Shown: positions 35,002-43,017 of the stretch, in pieces
Layout of the letters: the number at the start of each line of letters is the position of its first letter
Position numbering within the stretch: position 1 is the first letter of the stretch
Source of the DNA: Candidatus Nyctobacter psychrophilus
GTDB taxonomy: Bacteria; Vulcanimicrobiota; Vulcanimicrobiia; Vulcanimicrobiales; Vulcanimicrobiaceae
Length of the DNA: 64,000 nucleotides
Reading direction: 5' to 3'
Assembly: GCA_014305025.1 (NCBI GenBank)
Contig: JACRTY010000037.1
Coordinates: 1 to 64,000 of the forward strand
Position numbers and translations under genes: made by a program
The notes under the pieces: model-generated
Seen by the model: the letters and a program-made list of their open reading frames with translations, nothing else
Told to the model about the DNA's origin: nothing
Database searches by the model: none

Positions 35002-37622
35002 CCGTCTTCGGTGCCGAGCGCAACGAGTGCCGCGCGCGCGCGTTGCCGTTCGTCTTCGTAACGCATCAGTTTATCGCGTTCCTTCGCAACGATTTCGGAG
35101 GACGCCTTGCTTACGAACTGTGGGTTTTCCAGCTTGCGGCGTGCGCGCTCGATCTCCGCATCGAGGCGCGCGATGTCCTTGCTGATGCGGGCGCGCAGCA
35201 GGGCGGCCGGAGCCCGGGGCGTTGCGGCAAGAAGCGGGTCGCCGCTCGGCGCCGCAGACGACGCCGGCGCGTCGACGAGCGTCGCGTTCGCGTGAACGGT
35301 CAGCAACTCGCGGGCCGCTTCGTCGAGTTCGGGCGGGACCTCGAGCGTCAGTTTTTCGCGCGGCGCGAGACCGAGGTCGGCGCGCAGATCGCGGACCTTC
35401 GTCACGACGGCGCGTACCTGGTCGTAGCGCGCGGCGGCTGCTTCGTCGGCTGGGATTTCCGCCGGATCGGGCCAGCTCGCCGTCACGATCGTCCGGCCGT
35501 CGTGCGGAAGCGCTTGCCAGATCTCTTCGGAGATGAATGGCGCCAGCGGATGCAACAACCGCGCGATGACGGTCATGCCGTAGGCGAGGACCGGTGCGCG
35601 CGACGCGCTTGCCGAGGACGTTTTCGTCGCTTCAAGATACCAGTCGCAGTAGCGGTACCACGTGAAGTCGATCAACTCATCGGCGGCGACGCCGAACTCG
35701 AAGGCATCGAGCGCGCGGCTTACGCGCTCGACCGTCGTCCGTAGTCCCGTGAGCATCCAGGCATCGGCCAGGGAGAGGTCGCGCGCAGACGGGAGGCGGC
35801 TGGCGCTTGCCAGTCCCTCGGGGAGGGCGCGGATATAACGCAGTGCATTCCACAATTTGTTGTTGAACTCGCGGGCTTTTTCAACGTAGCGCTCGTCGAA
35901 GCGCAGTTCTTGCGATTCGAGGCGCATGTGGCGGAGGATGCCGAAGCGCGTTGCGTCGGCGCCGTAACGTTCGATGAGGTCGATTGGATCGATCACGTTG
36001 CCGAGGCTCTTACTCATCTTTCGACCGCTGTGGTCGAACACGAGCGGCGCGATGAACACGCCCCCGAACGGAACGTTGCCGGCAAACTTGAGACCAAGCA
36101 TCACCATGCGGGCAACCCACAGGAAGATGATCTCGCGGCCCGTGACAAGTACGCTGTTGGGATACCAGTGCGCGAGTTCCGGCGTTTGTTCGGGCCAGCC
36201 CAGGATCGAGAACGGCCACAGGGCGCTGGAGAACCACGTGTCGAGCGTGTCGGGATCGCGGCGCAGTTCGGTGGTTCCGCAGTCGCGGGCGGCAAGCGCG
36301 TGCGCTTCTTCTTCGGTTTCAGCCACGATGGGTTGGTCGTCTTGGGTGTACCAGACGGGCAGGCGGTGGCCCCACCACACCTGCCGCGAGATGTTCCAGT
36401 CGCGAATTCCCTCCAGCCATTGCTCGTACGCGCGCCCAAAACGTTCAGGGGTAAAGCGAACCCTGCCGTCGCGGTAGGCGGCGAGCGCCGGCGCCGCGAG
36501 TGATTCCATCTGACAGAACCACTGCAGCGAGAGCAGCCGCTCGACCACGGCGCCGCTGCGGGAACTGACCGGAACGATATGACGGCGGGGTTCCGTACGG
36601 ACGAGTGCGCCTTCAGCTTCGAGATCGCGGAGGACGGCGTCGCGAGCTGCGCTGCGGCCGAGGCCGACGTAGCGCGCCGGCGCCTGCTCCGTCATCGCTC
36701 CGTCGAAACCGATGACGCTTGGCATCGGCAACCGGTGGCGCTCGCCGATGGCGTTGTCGAGCGGATCGTGCGCAGGCGTCACCTTGATGGCGCCCGTTCC
36801 GAAATCGCGCTCGACGGCGGCATCGGCGATCACCGGAATCGGTCGGGCGGCGAGCGGGACAATCACCGTTTTTCCGATGATGGCGCGGTAGCGTTCATCC
36901 TCGGGATGAACGGCGATGGCGGTATCGCCGAGCATCGTCTCCGGACGCGTCGTGGCAACCTCGACGGCGAAGGTTCCGTCGGCGGCCACGTAGCGGATGT
37001 ACCACAGGTTTCCGTCACGTTCAACGTCCTCGACTTCCGCATCGGAGAGCGTCGAGCGCGATACCGGATCCCAGTTCACCAGGCGCGTGCCGCGATAGAT
37101 GAGGCCTTCGCGGTACAGGGCGACGAAAACCTTGGCGACGGCAGCCGACAGCCCGGGGTCGAGCGTAAAGCGGTCGCGCTGCCAGTCGGGCCCGAAACCG
37201 AGCGCGCGAAATGCCTCGTATAGTTCGCCGCCGTACTTTTCGCGCCACGCCCAGGCGCGCAGCAGAAACGCCTCACGGCCGAGTCCTTCGCGCGTCAATC
37301 CTTCGGCTTGGAGTTCGCGCACGATGACGGCTTCGGTGGCAATGGCGGCGTGATCCTGACCCGGCAGCCAATCGGCATTGTCGCCGAGCATGCGGTGGTA
37401 GCGGGTAAGCACGTCCATCGCCGTGTACGTCGAGGCGTGGCCCAAGTGCGCGCGCCCCGTGATGTTGGGCGGCGGCATCGAGATGACGAACGGCGGCCGC
37501 GCCGGGTCGGGTTCTTCGTGAAAGACCCCCGCCTCGAGCCATGCCGCGTACCATTTTCCCTCGACTGCAGCGGGCTCGTAGGTTTTAGAAAGCTCGTCAG
37601 GGCTGTTTCGCAGGGTTTCCAC
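34998..37622 (-). CDS. valS: Valyl-tRNA synthetase
   Basis: This 874-residue class Ia synthetase has the HIGH box as HLGH (59-62) in PPNITGRAHLGHAST and the KMSKS loop in DHSGRKMSKSLGNVIDP. It also has the CP1 editing domain (TRPETMLGDTAIAVHPEDER) and a C-terminal coiled coil (KDIARLDAEIERARRKLENP) unique to ValRS among its class. It is the first gene of the series that continues with pyrR. Expression together with pyrimidine genes is suggested by the 4-base overlap. Confidence 0.96.
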   Translation of the reverse strand: METLRNSPDELSKTYEPAAVEGKWYAAWLEAGVFHEEPDPARPPFVISMPPPNITGRAHLGHASTYTAMDVLTRYHRMLGDNADWLPGQDHAAIATEAVIVRELQAEGLTREGLGREAFLLRAWAWREKYGGELYEAFRALGFGPDWQRDRFTLDPGLSAAVAKVFVALYREGLIYRGTRLVNWDPVSRSTLSDAEVEDVERDGNLWYIRYVAADGTFAVEVATTRPETMLGDTAIAVHPEDERYRAIIGKTVIVPLAARPIPVIADAAVERDFGTGAIKVTPAHDPLDNAIGERHRLPMPSVIGFDGAMTEQAPARYVGLGRSAARDAVLRDLEAEGALVRTEPRRHIVPVSSRSGAVVERLLSLQWFCQMESLAAPALAAYRDGRVRFTPERFGRAYEQWLEGIRDWNISRQVWWGHRLPVWYTQDDQPIVAETEEEAHALAARDCGTTELRRDPDTLDTWFSSALWPFSILGWPEQTPELAHWYPNSVLVTGREIIFLWVARMVMLGLKFAGNVPFGGVFIAPLVFDHSGRKMSKSLGNVIDPIDLIERYGADATRFGILRHMRLESQELRFDERYVEKAREFNNKLWNALRYIRALPEGLASASRLPSARDLSLADAWMLTGLRTTVERVSRALDAFEFGVAADELIDFTWYRYCDWYLEATKTSSASASRAPVLAYGMTVIARLLHPLAPFISEEIWQALPHDGRTIVTASWPDPAEIPADEAAAARYDQVRAVVTKVRDLRADLGLAPREKLTLEVPPELDEAARELLTVHANATLVDAPASSAAPSGDPLLAATPRAPAALLRARISKDIARLDAEIERARRKLENPQFVSKASSEIVAKERDKLMRYEDERQRARAALVALGTEDG

Positions 37623-37640
37623 CGATTACCGCAGTGTAGC

Positions 37641-37676
37641 AAAAGCGAAGCGAGGCGACCGTTGTGGCCTCGCTTC
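37641..37676 (-). terminator. Probable intrinsic terminator after tRNA-Pro
   Basis: GAAGCGAGGC (37647-37656) and GCCTCGCTTC (37667-37676) form a 10-base-pair stem with a 10-base loop. On the minus strand the stem is followed within two bases by TTTT (37644-37641). It lies between the tRNA end (37682) and the valS start (37622), so it would separate them. Confidence 0.55.
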
Positions 37677-37681
37677 GTACG

Positions 37682-37758
37682 TGGTCGGGCAGACAGGATT
37701 TGAACCTGCGGCCCCTAGTCCCCCAGACTAGTGCGCTACCAAGCTGCGCCACTGCCCG
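37682..37758 (-). tRNA. tRNA-Pro (anticodon GGG)
   Basis: The minus strand folds as a full cloverleaf. The acceptor CGGGCAG (37758-37752) pairs with CTGCCCG (37692-37686). The D-arm contains AGCTTGGTAGCGC, the anticodon stem CTAGT/ACTAG encloses the loop CTGGGGG (anticodon GGG), and the T-arm contains GGTTCAAATCC. The discriminator A is followed by an encoded CCA (37684-37682). Confidence 0.95.
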
Positions 37759-37813
37759 CAGGCGGTGATGTTCGATCTTCCGATCCTGCGGCCCCTGTGC
37801 CGCGGCAACGGCC

Positions 37814-38125
37814 TTATTTTTTCTTGGCGCCGCGCTTTTTGCCGCCGGCCGCGACGGCATCCCGTAAGCCCTTGCCGGCCGCAAAGGCGGGAACGCGACG
37901 CGCCGCGATCGTCAGCTTCTCGCCCGTCTTCGGGTTGCGCCCCTCGCGCTTCGCGCGCTCGCGAACGACGAAACTACCGAACGGGATCAACTGGACTTTG
38001 TCACCCTTGACGAGAGCATCGCGAATTTCGTCGAGCACCATGTCGACGAGTTCGCCGACTTGACGCTTCGGTAGTTCGGCCTCTCCCGAAATGGAATCCA
38101 CGAGTTCGGCTTTGGTCACCGGCAA
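37814..38125 (-). CDS. DNA-binding protein HU
   Basis: This 103-residue HU/IHF family protein starts MPVTKAELVDSISGEAELPK and carries the beta-arm signature GSFVVRERAKREGRNPKTGE. A Lys-rich tail (GGKKRGAKKK) extends past the usual 90 residues, as in some Gram-positive HU proteins. It should be a homodimer bending and compacting DNA. A GGAG ribosome binding site lies just upstream of ATG 38125. It is followed downstream on the same strand by tRNA-Pro. Confidence 0.94.
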   Translation of the reverse strand: MPVTKAELVDSISGEAELPKRQVGELVDMVLDEIRDALVKGDKVQLIPFGSFVVRERAKREGRNPKTGEKLTIAARRVPAFAAGKGLRDAVAAGGKKRGAKKK

Positions 38126-38250
38126 ATCTCCAAACGTTCAGAACCAGTGCGGACACGCAATACGCGCGGTATCGGCAGGCTAATTGGCAGCATGCTCGCT
38201 CCCTCCTGCAGTGCGTCACAGAAAAGCTCGGCGGGGCGGGGGGTTGCATT

Positions 38251-38685
38251 TCATGCTTTGTGCAGGGCGTACAGGGCACGCAGCGCGAGCACATATGATT
38301 CGGGCCCGAAGCCCGCGATCGTCCCGCGACAAACCGGTGCGATGACGCTGGTCGCGCGAAACTCCTCTCGCCCCTGCGGATTGCTCAGATGAACTTCCAC
38401 CGTCGGGAGGTTGACGGCGGCAATCGCGTCGCGCAGCGCGTACGCATAGTGCGTGTAGGCAGCGGGGTTGATGACGACGGCATCAAAGGCGCGCCTAGCA
38501 CCGTGCAACTCATCGATGATGGCGCCTTCGGAGGTGTGCGCAACGCAACGGATCTCGATTCCGAGTTCCCGCGCTTCCCGTTCGCAACGCTCCTCGATCT
38601 CGGCGAGCGTTGCCGTTCCATACACGTCGACCTCACGCGATCCCGATAACGCCATATTCGGTCCATGGATGATCAGCACGTTCAC
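38251..38685 (-). CDS. aroQ: Type II 3-dehydroquinate dehydratase
   Basis: This 144-residue enzyme of the shikimate pathway starts at GTG 38685 with VNVLIIHGPNMALSGSREVD. The essential Arg and Tyr of the lid (SGSREVDVYG) are kept, as is the catalytic His in VEVHLSNPQGREEF. The NPAAYTHYAYALRDAI segment has Ala where family members usually have Ser (THTS or THYS), and the first motif is HGPN instead of NGPN. These are modest departures and the enzyme is probably active. It is divergent from hslO. Confidence 0.88.
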   Translation of the reverse strand: MNVLIIHGPNMALSGSREVDVYGTATLAEIEERCEREARELGIEIRCVAHTSEGAIIDELHGARRAFDAVVINPAAYTHYAYALRDAIAAVNLPTVEVHLSNPQGREEFRATSVIAPVCRGTIAGFGPESYVLALRALYALHKA

Positions 38686-38736
38686 TAAAGACCGCCCGTT
38701 CGTGGAGGAAACCGACACGCCCTCGAAAAGTGCGCT

Positions 38737-39648
38737 ATGGTGCCCGACCGCATTCTCACCGCTACGGCAAGCGACGGCAGTTTCTCGATCGTTGCCGGCA
38801 TCACGACCGACCTAGTCACAGAAACGCAACGACGCAACGCGTTGGCTCCGACCGCAAGCGCGGCGGTCGGTCGCCTGGTAACCGGCGCCGCGTTACTCGG
38901 CGCCAGCCTCAAGAGCCGCGAGAAATTGTCGTTGCAAATTGCCAGCGACGGTCCGCTGGAACGGATCATCGCCGACGTGCAGCTCAATCTCGATCGCACC
39001 GGCAAAGAAGCCGATGCGATCGGGGCGCGAGCGTATACGCGCCATCCCGGCGTCGACCTTCCGCTCAATGAGCACGGGAAGTTCGATGTGGGGCGCGCCG
39101 TCGGGCGGGGTTACTTACAAGTGACGCGTTCGTTTGAAGTCGGGCAGCCTTACGTCGGTATCGTTGAGCTGCAAAGCGGCGAAATCGGCGACGATCTCGC
39201 CGGATATCTCGGAACGTCGCAACAGATTCCGAGCGTCGTCGCGCTCGGCGTTCTCGCGAACCCCAGCGGCATTAAAGCGGCCGGAGGAATCATCGCCCAA
39301 GTGTTGCCGGGCGCGAGCGAGGCAACGATCGCCACGCTCGAAGAACGCGCGCGCGACATGCCGCCCGTCACCTCGCAAATCGGCGGCGGGGCCGGTGTCG
39401 AGGAGGTCATCGCGTCGCTGGCGGGGCCTCTACACATGCGCTACACCCGCGAATATCGGGTCGCTTTCACGTGCACGTGCTCGCGCGCACGGGTCGAGCG
39501 CGCGCTGCTGGGCCTGGGCAGCGATGAATTGCGCAAGATGTCGAGCGAACGGCCGAACACGGAAGCGGTGTGTGAGTTCTGCAAGACGGCGTACGTCGTC
39601 TCGAAGGATGAAGTCGAAGACCTCATCGAGCGCCTGAGTTCCCGGTAG
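38737..39648 (+). CDS. hslO: Hsp33 redox-regulated chaperone
   Basis: The 303-residue protein is full-length Hsp33. The N-terminal domain (DRILTATASDGSFSIVAGITTDLV, then QIASDGPLERIIADVQLN) is followed by the C-terminal zinc switch with cysteines in FTCTCSR and VCEFCKTAY, about 40 residues apart. When oxidised, the four cysteines release zinc and activate chaperone holding. It is divergent from aroQ with a short shared promoter region (38686-38736). Confidence 0.95.
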   Translation: MVPDRILTATASDGSFSIVAGITTDLVTETQRRNALAPTASAAVGRLVTGAALLGASLKSREKLSLQIASDGPLERIIADVQLNLDRTGKEADAIGARAYTRHPGVDLPLNEHGKFDVGRAVGRGYLQVTRSFEVGQPYVGIVELQSGEIGDDLAGYLGTSQQIPSVVALGVLANPSGIKAAGGIIAQVLPGASEATIATLEERARDMPPVTSQIGGGAGVEEVIASLAGPLHMRYTREYRVAFTCTCSRARVERALLGLGSDELRKMSSERPNTEAVCEFCKTAYVVSKDEVEDLIERLSSR

Positions 39649-39667
39649 CCAATTTCTGGCGGGGGAG

Positions 39668-39880
39668 TCACACGCCGAGACGCGGTTTGAACTCCTCGGC
39701 GATCAAGCCGTCGTGGTTTTCGTACCACCAGCCGCATTCGCAGCGGATCGGCGGACCGCCGGGCTCGGGATACGGATAGACGCGCTTACAGCGCGTGCAC
39801 GTTAGGATGTGTCCGACCAGCGGCGGCCGGGGCGTATAGGTGCGCGGTGCAGGAGATTTCTCCGGCTTGTGGGCTGCCAT
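39668..39880 (-). CDS. Small zinc-ribbon protein of unknown function
   Basis: This 70-residue protein starts at ATG 39880. It contains LTCTRCKRVYPYPEPGG followed by IRCECGWWYENHDG: four cysteines in a CxxC...CxC layout that looks like a rubredoxin- or ribbon-type zinc site. It could be a nucleic-acid-binding or adapter protein. It runs tail-to-tail with hslO and is on the same strand as tyrS, 51 bases upstream. Confidence 0.65.
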   Translation of the reverse strand: MAAHKPEKSPAPRTYTPRPPLVGHILTCTRCKRVYPYPEPGGPPIRCECGWWYENHDGLIAEEFKPRLGV

Positions 39881-39930
39881 GCATGACGCTTCGCGCCGCG
39901 GCTGCTCTGCGCCCCCGAGGCGGCACGTCG

Positions 39931-41145
39931 TCAACCTGCCGACGACGCGCGAGACCGCCGCAGAATGCGCACGAAGCGACGGCTTCCGACCGACAGCACC
40001 GTGCTCGCCGCTTCCGCCCACGCGCGGCGCGCGTCCTCGACGAGAAGTCCGTCGACCTTAACGCCCCGGCCGGCCACCAGCCGTTCGGCTTCCCGCTTAC
40101 TCGTCGCGAAACCGCATCCGACCAGCGCGTCGGCAACCGTCCGCCATGAACCGGGTGACTCGATCTCCGGCATGTCGCTCGGCTCTTCGCCGCGCTGAAC
40201 GGTCGCTTCGAAACCATCGCGCGCCAAGCGCGCTGCTCGGGCTCCGTGATAGCGGGCTACGATCTCTTGCGCAACGTCCTTTTTCGCATCCATGGGATGA
40301 AGCGAACCGGCGGCAAGCTGCGCTTCCAGCGCCGCCACGCTTTGGGCTGAACGGAAAGCGGCGAGTAGGGCGTAGCGCGGAACCAGCTCATCGGGAATGC
40401 GCATCAGTTTGCCGAATTGCTCGTTCGGCGCTTCGGTGAGGCCGATAAAGTTGCCGCGCGATTTGCCCATGCGGACGGCGCCGTCGGTTCCTTCTAAGAT
40501 CGGCGTCGTGATGCAGATCTGTTTGGGCTGTCCGGCATGGTGTTGGTATTCGCGGCCGAGCAAGAGGTTGAAGAGCTGATCCGAACCGCCGAGTTCGACG
40601 TCGGCCTGCATGGCCACACTGTCGTACGCTTGCGCAATCGGATATAGGAACTCGTGTAGCGCGATCGGCACGCCGCCAGCATAACGTTCGGCAAAGTCGT
40701 TGCGCGCCAGCATCTGCGCGACGGTCGTTTGCGCCAGCAGTCCGATGAGCGCATCGAGCGACAGCGGCGCAAGCCAGGTCGAGTTGTACATCACTTCGAC
40801 CCGCTCCAGGTCGAGCACCGTGCCGGCCTGTTCGCGGTAATCCCGCATGTTTTGCGCGATCGCTTCGTCGTCGAGCGGGGGGCGGGTGTCGTTGCGGCCG
40901 GTCGGGTCGCCGATGCGCGCGGTGAAGTCGCCGATGAGCAGGATCACGCGGTGTCCGAACGTGACGAACTCCTGCAATTTGTGCAGCACGACGGCGTGCC
41001 CGAGATGTAAGTACGAGCCGGTCGGATCGATGCCGAGCTTGACGGTCAGACGCCATTTCGCCTCGAGGCGCGCCGCCAGCTCAGCCGGAGTCTCGACGCG
41101 CTCGCAGCCCTGTGCCAAGGCGGCGGCTTGTTCACGCGGTGTCAT
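39931..41145 (-). CDS. tyrS: Tyrosyl-tRNA synthetase
   Basis: The 404-residue protein is of the TyrZ type. The HIGH box is HLGHAVVLHKL, the tyrosine site lies in the QADVELGGSDQLFNLLLGREYQ region, and the KMSKS-equivalent loop reads RMGKSRGN, an unusual variant. The C-terminus carries an S4 RNA-binding domain (FATSKREAERLVAGRGVKVDG). The HIGH box begins around residue 46. The 147 bases upstream, shared with the divergent S53 gene, show no T-box. Confidence 0.93.
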   Translation of the reverse strand: MTPREQAAALAQGCERVETPAELAARLEAKWRLTVKLGIDPTGSYLHLGHAVVLHKLQEFVTFGHRVILLIGDFTARIGDPTGRNDTRPPLDDEAIAQNMRDYREQAGTVLDLERVEVMYNSTWLAPLSLDALIGLLAQTTVAQMLARNDFAERYAGGVPIALHEFLYPIAQAYDSVAMQADVELGGSDQLFNLLLGREYQHHAGQPKQICITTPILEGTDGAVRMGKSRGNFIGLTEAPNEQFGKLMRIPDELVPRYALLAAFRSAQSVAALEAQLAAGSLHPMDAKKDVAQEIVARYHGARAARLARDGFEATVQRGEEPSDMPEIESPGSWRTVADALVGCGFATSKREAERLVAGRGVKVDGLLVEDARRAWAEAASTVLSVGSRRFVRILRRSRASSAG

Positions 41146-41292
41146 GGCCCTGGTCCTTCCGCGCGTTGCCCCTGATGACTGATACTTTTGTCCCCTCTAA
41201 ACGGGTGCTTGCCTAAGCAGCGTGAAGGTACGAGTCCACGCTCGGCTCGCCGTGTGCAACGAGCGTGATTTCTCTTATTCACGACTGCGTTT

Positions 41293-43002
41293 TTGGAGGC
41301 GACCATGAGGCTCGTAAGCCTAACGCCGCTCTTAGCGTTGCCGGCCTTCGTCATAGGCACGGCAGTCGCATCTGCGGCCACACCATCCGGCATCGTCGCA
41401 AGCGTCCCCGCGGGGACCGGCATCCGTGATCTCGGCCGCATACCGGCGGCGACGCGGATCAGCATTGCGATCTCACTACCCTATCGGCATCACGACGAAC
41501 TTGAACGACTCGTCGCCGCGCAAGGCGACCCCGGTTCCCCTTGGTACCATCACTTTCTGACGCGCTCGCAATTCGATGCGTATTTTTCGCCGGAACCGCA
41601 AGCATACGCACGCGTGCTGGCGTCGCTGAAGAGCGCCGGGTTCACGATTCGGCACATCTATTCCAACCGGTCGCTGGTCGACGCTGCCGCGCCGTCAGCG
41701 GTGGTCGAGCGCTACTTCTCGACGGAAATCCATCGCGTCGCGCCGAGCGGCCAGGGAATTCGCTATCAAAACGTACGCCCCGCGATCGCGCCTGCCGACA
41801 TGCGGGGACTCATTGAAGGCGTGACCGGCCTGGACAACGTCACGCGGTTCCGCACGGCAAACCAATTCGCGCATGCCCGCGGCGCAGCCGCCGCACGGCC
41901 GTATCTCGCAGTTCCGGGCCAGCTCTTCGGGCCCGACTACGGCTACGGCCCCACCGCCTTCATCGACGCCTACAAGATTCCGACGAAGACGTCCGTCGGT
42001 AAGGGTCAGGCTTCGGGCGTCGTGATTGACGCCGATTTCCTCGACAGCGATCTCGCCGCGTACCTGCAGTACTTCGGCGTTTACCGCTCCGGCCCACCGA
42101 CCGCGCGCGTGCCGATCGACGGCGGTCCCCCGCCGGGTCTGGGAAGCCCGGATTCCGTCGAGACGACGCTGGACGTCGAGACGATCGTTTCGATTGCGCC
42201 CGGCACGTCGCTCTACGTCTATGAGTTTCCCGACTTCTCGAACCCGCAATACATCCTCGACGCGTACGAGCAGGTCGTGATCGACGACTACGTCGGCACC
42301 GCGAACTCGAGCTTCGGCGGCTGCGAGACGCAGTTTGGGCAGGACGGCGGTTTCGCGCAGATGTCCAACCAGATCGCTCTGCAGGGCGCCGCGCTCGGCA
42401 TCACCTTCCACGCCTCGACCGGCGACTCCGGAAATCAGACCTTCGGCTGCTCGTCGACGTCGGTGAGTTCGCCCGCTTCGGACCCGTACTTCACGGCCAT
42501 CGGCGGCACGTCACTGTATCTCAATCCCTCGAGCGCCGCACTCGAGCACGAATATGGCTGGGGCGGACAAGGCAACTTCGGCGCGACGGGGGGCGGCGTT
42601 TCGGTCGTGTTCCGGTTACCCGGCTATCAGCACGGCGTGCCGAACATCATCCCGACCGGGCGCAACATTCCCGATGTCTCGTTCGATGCGGATCCCGCGA
42701 CCGGTGAATCGTTCTACTACGCCGGTGCTTTCCAGGGGCCGATCGGCGGCACGTCGCTGTCCTCTCCCATCTTCGGCGCCGCGCAAACGATCACCAATCA
42801 ACTTCGCGGCAGCGAGGGCGGCTTCGTCAACCCCTCCCTGTACAACGCCTACCGGACCTACGGCTACACGCATAACGGACTCCCGATCTTCCGCGACATC
42901 ACCGTCGGCAACAACGGCTTCTATCCCGCGAAGCGCGGTTACGATCAGATGACGGGCATCGGCGCCGAGATCGTCAGCAACCTCGCCCACGTGGCGCGCT
43001 GA
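41293..43002 (+). CDS. Secreted S53 family serine-carboxyl peptidase (pro-kumamolisin type), active-site complete
   Basis: This 569-residue secreted protease has a signal peptide (MRLVSLTPLLALPAFVIGTA), a pro-kumamolisin activation domain (about 50-190) and a sedolisin domain. The catalytic Glu/Asp pair is E290/D294 in ETTLD, the oxyanion Asp is in HASTGDSG, and the Ser is S488 in GGTSLSS. The C-terminal Ca2+ site (FRDITVGNNG and YDQMTGIG) is present. Such enzymes are acid endopeptidases that mature by self-cleavage. A GGAGG site precedes the ATG. The related gene 43018-44730 follows 15 bases on and is probably cotranscribed. Confidence 0.93.
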   Translation: MEATMRLVSLTPLLALPAFVIGTAVASAATPSGIVASVPAGTGIRDLGRIPAATRISIAISLPYRHHDELERLVAAQGDPGSPWYHHFLTRSQFDAYFSPEPQAYARVLASLKSAGFTIRHIYSNRSLVDAAAPSAVVERYFSTEIHRVAPSGQGIRYQNVRPAIAPADMRGLIEGVTGLDNVTRFRTANQFAHARGAAAARPYLAVPGQLFGPDYGYGPTAFIDAYKIPTKTSVGKGQASGVVIDADFLDSDLAAYLQYFGVYRSGPPTARVPIDGGPPPGLGSPDSVETTLDVETIVSIAPGTSLYVYEFPDFSNPQYILDAYEQVVIDDYVGTANSSFGGCETQFGQDGGFAQMSNQIALQGAALGITFHASTGDSGNQTFGCSSTSVSSPASDPYFTAIGGTSLYLNPSSAALEHEYGWGGQGNFGATGGGVSVVFRLPGYQHGVPNIIPTGRNIPDVSFDADPATGESFYYAGAFQGPIGGTSLSSPIFGAAQTITNQLRGSEGGFVNPSLYNAYRTYGYTHNGLPIFRDITVGNNGFYPAKRGYDQMTGIGAEIVSNLAHVAR

Positions 43003-43017
43003 GCGAAAGGTAAATAT

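Noticed and set aside
37623-37640. PyrR attenuator at the head of valS-pyr
   Set aside because: The gap between the terminator hairpin and valS is too short, and no PyrR-binding loop consensus is visible.
41146-41292. A T-box riboswitch in front of tyrS
   Set aside because: The conserved T-box sequence and antiterminator are not present in the 147 bases upstream; the region is more likely a shared divergent promoter.
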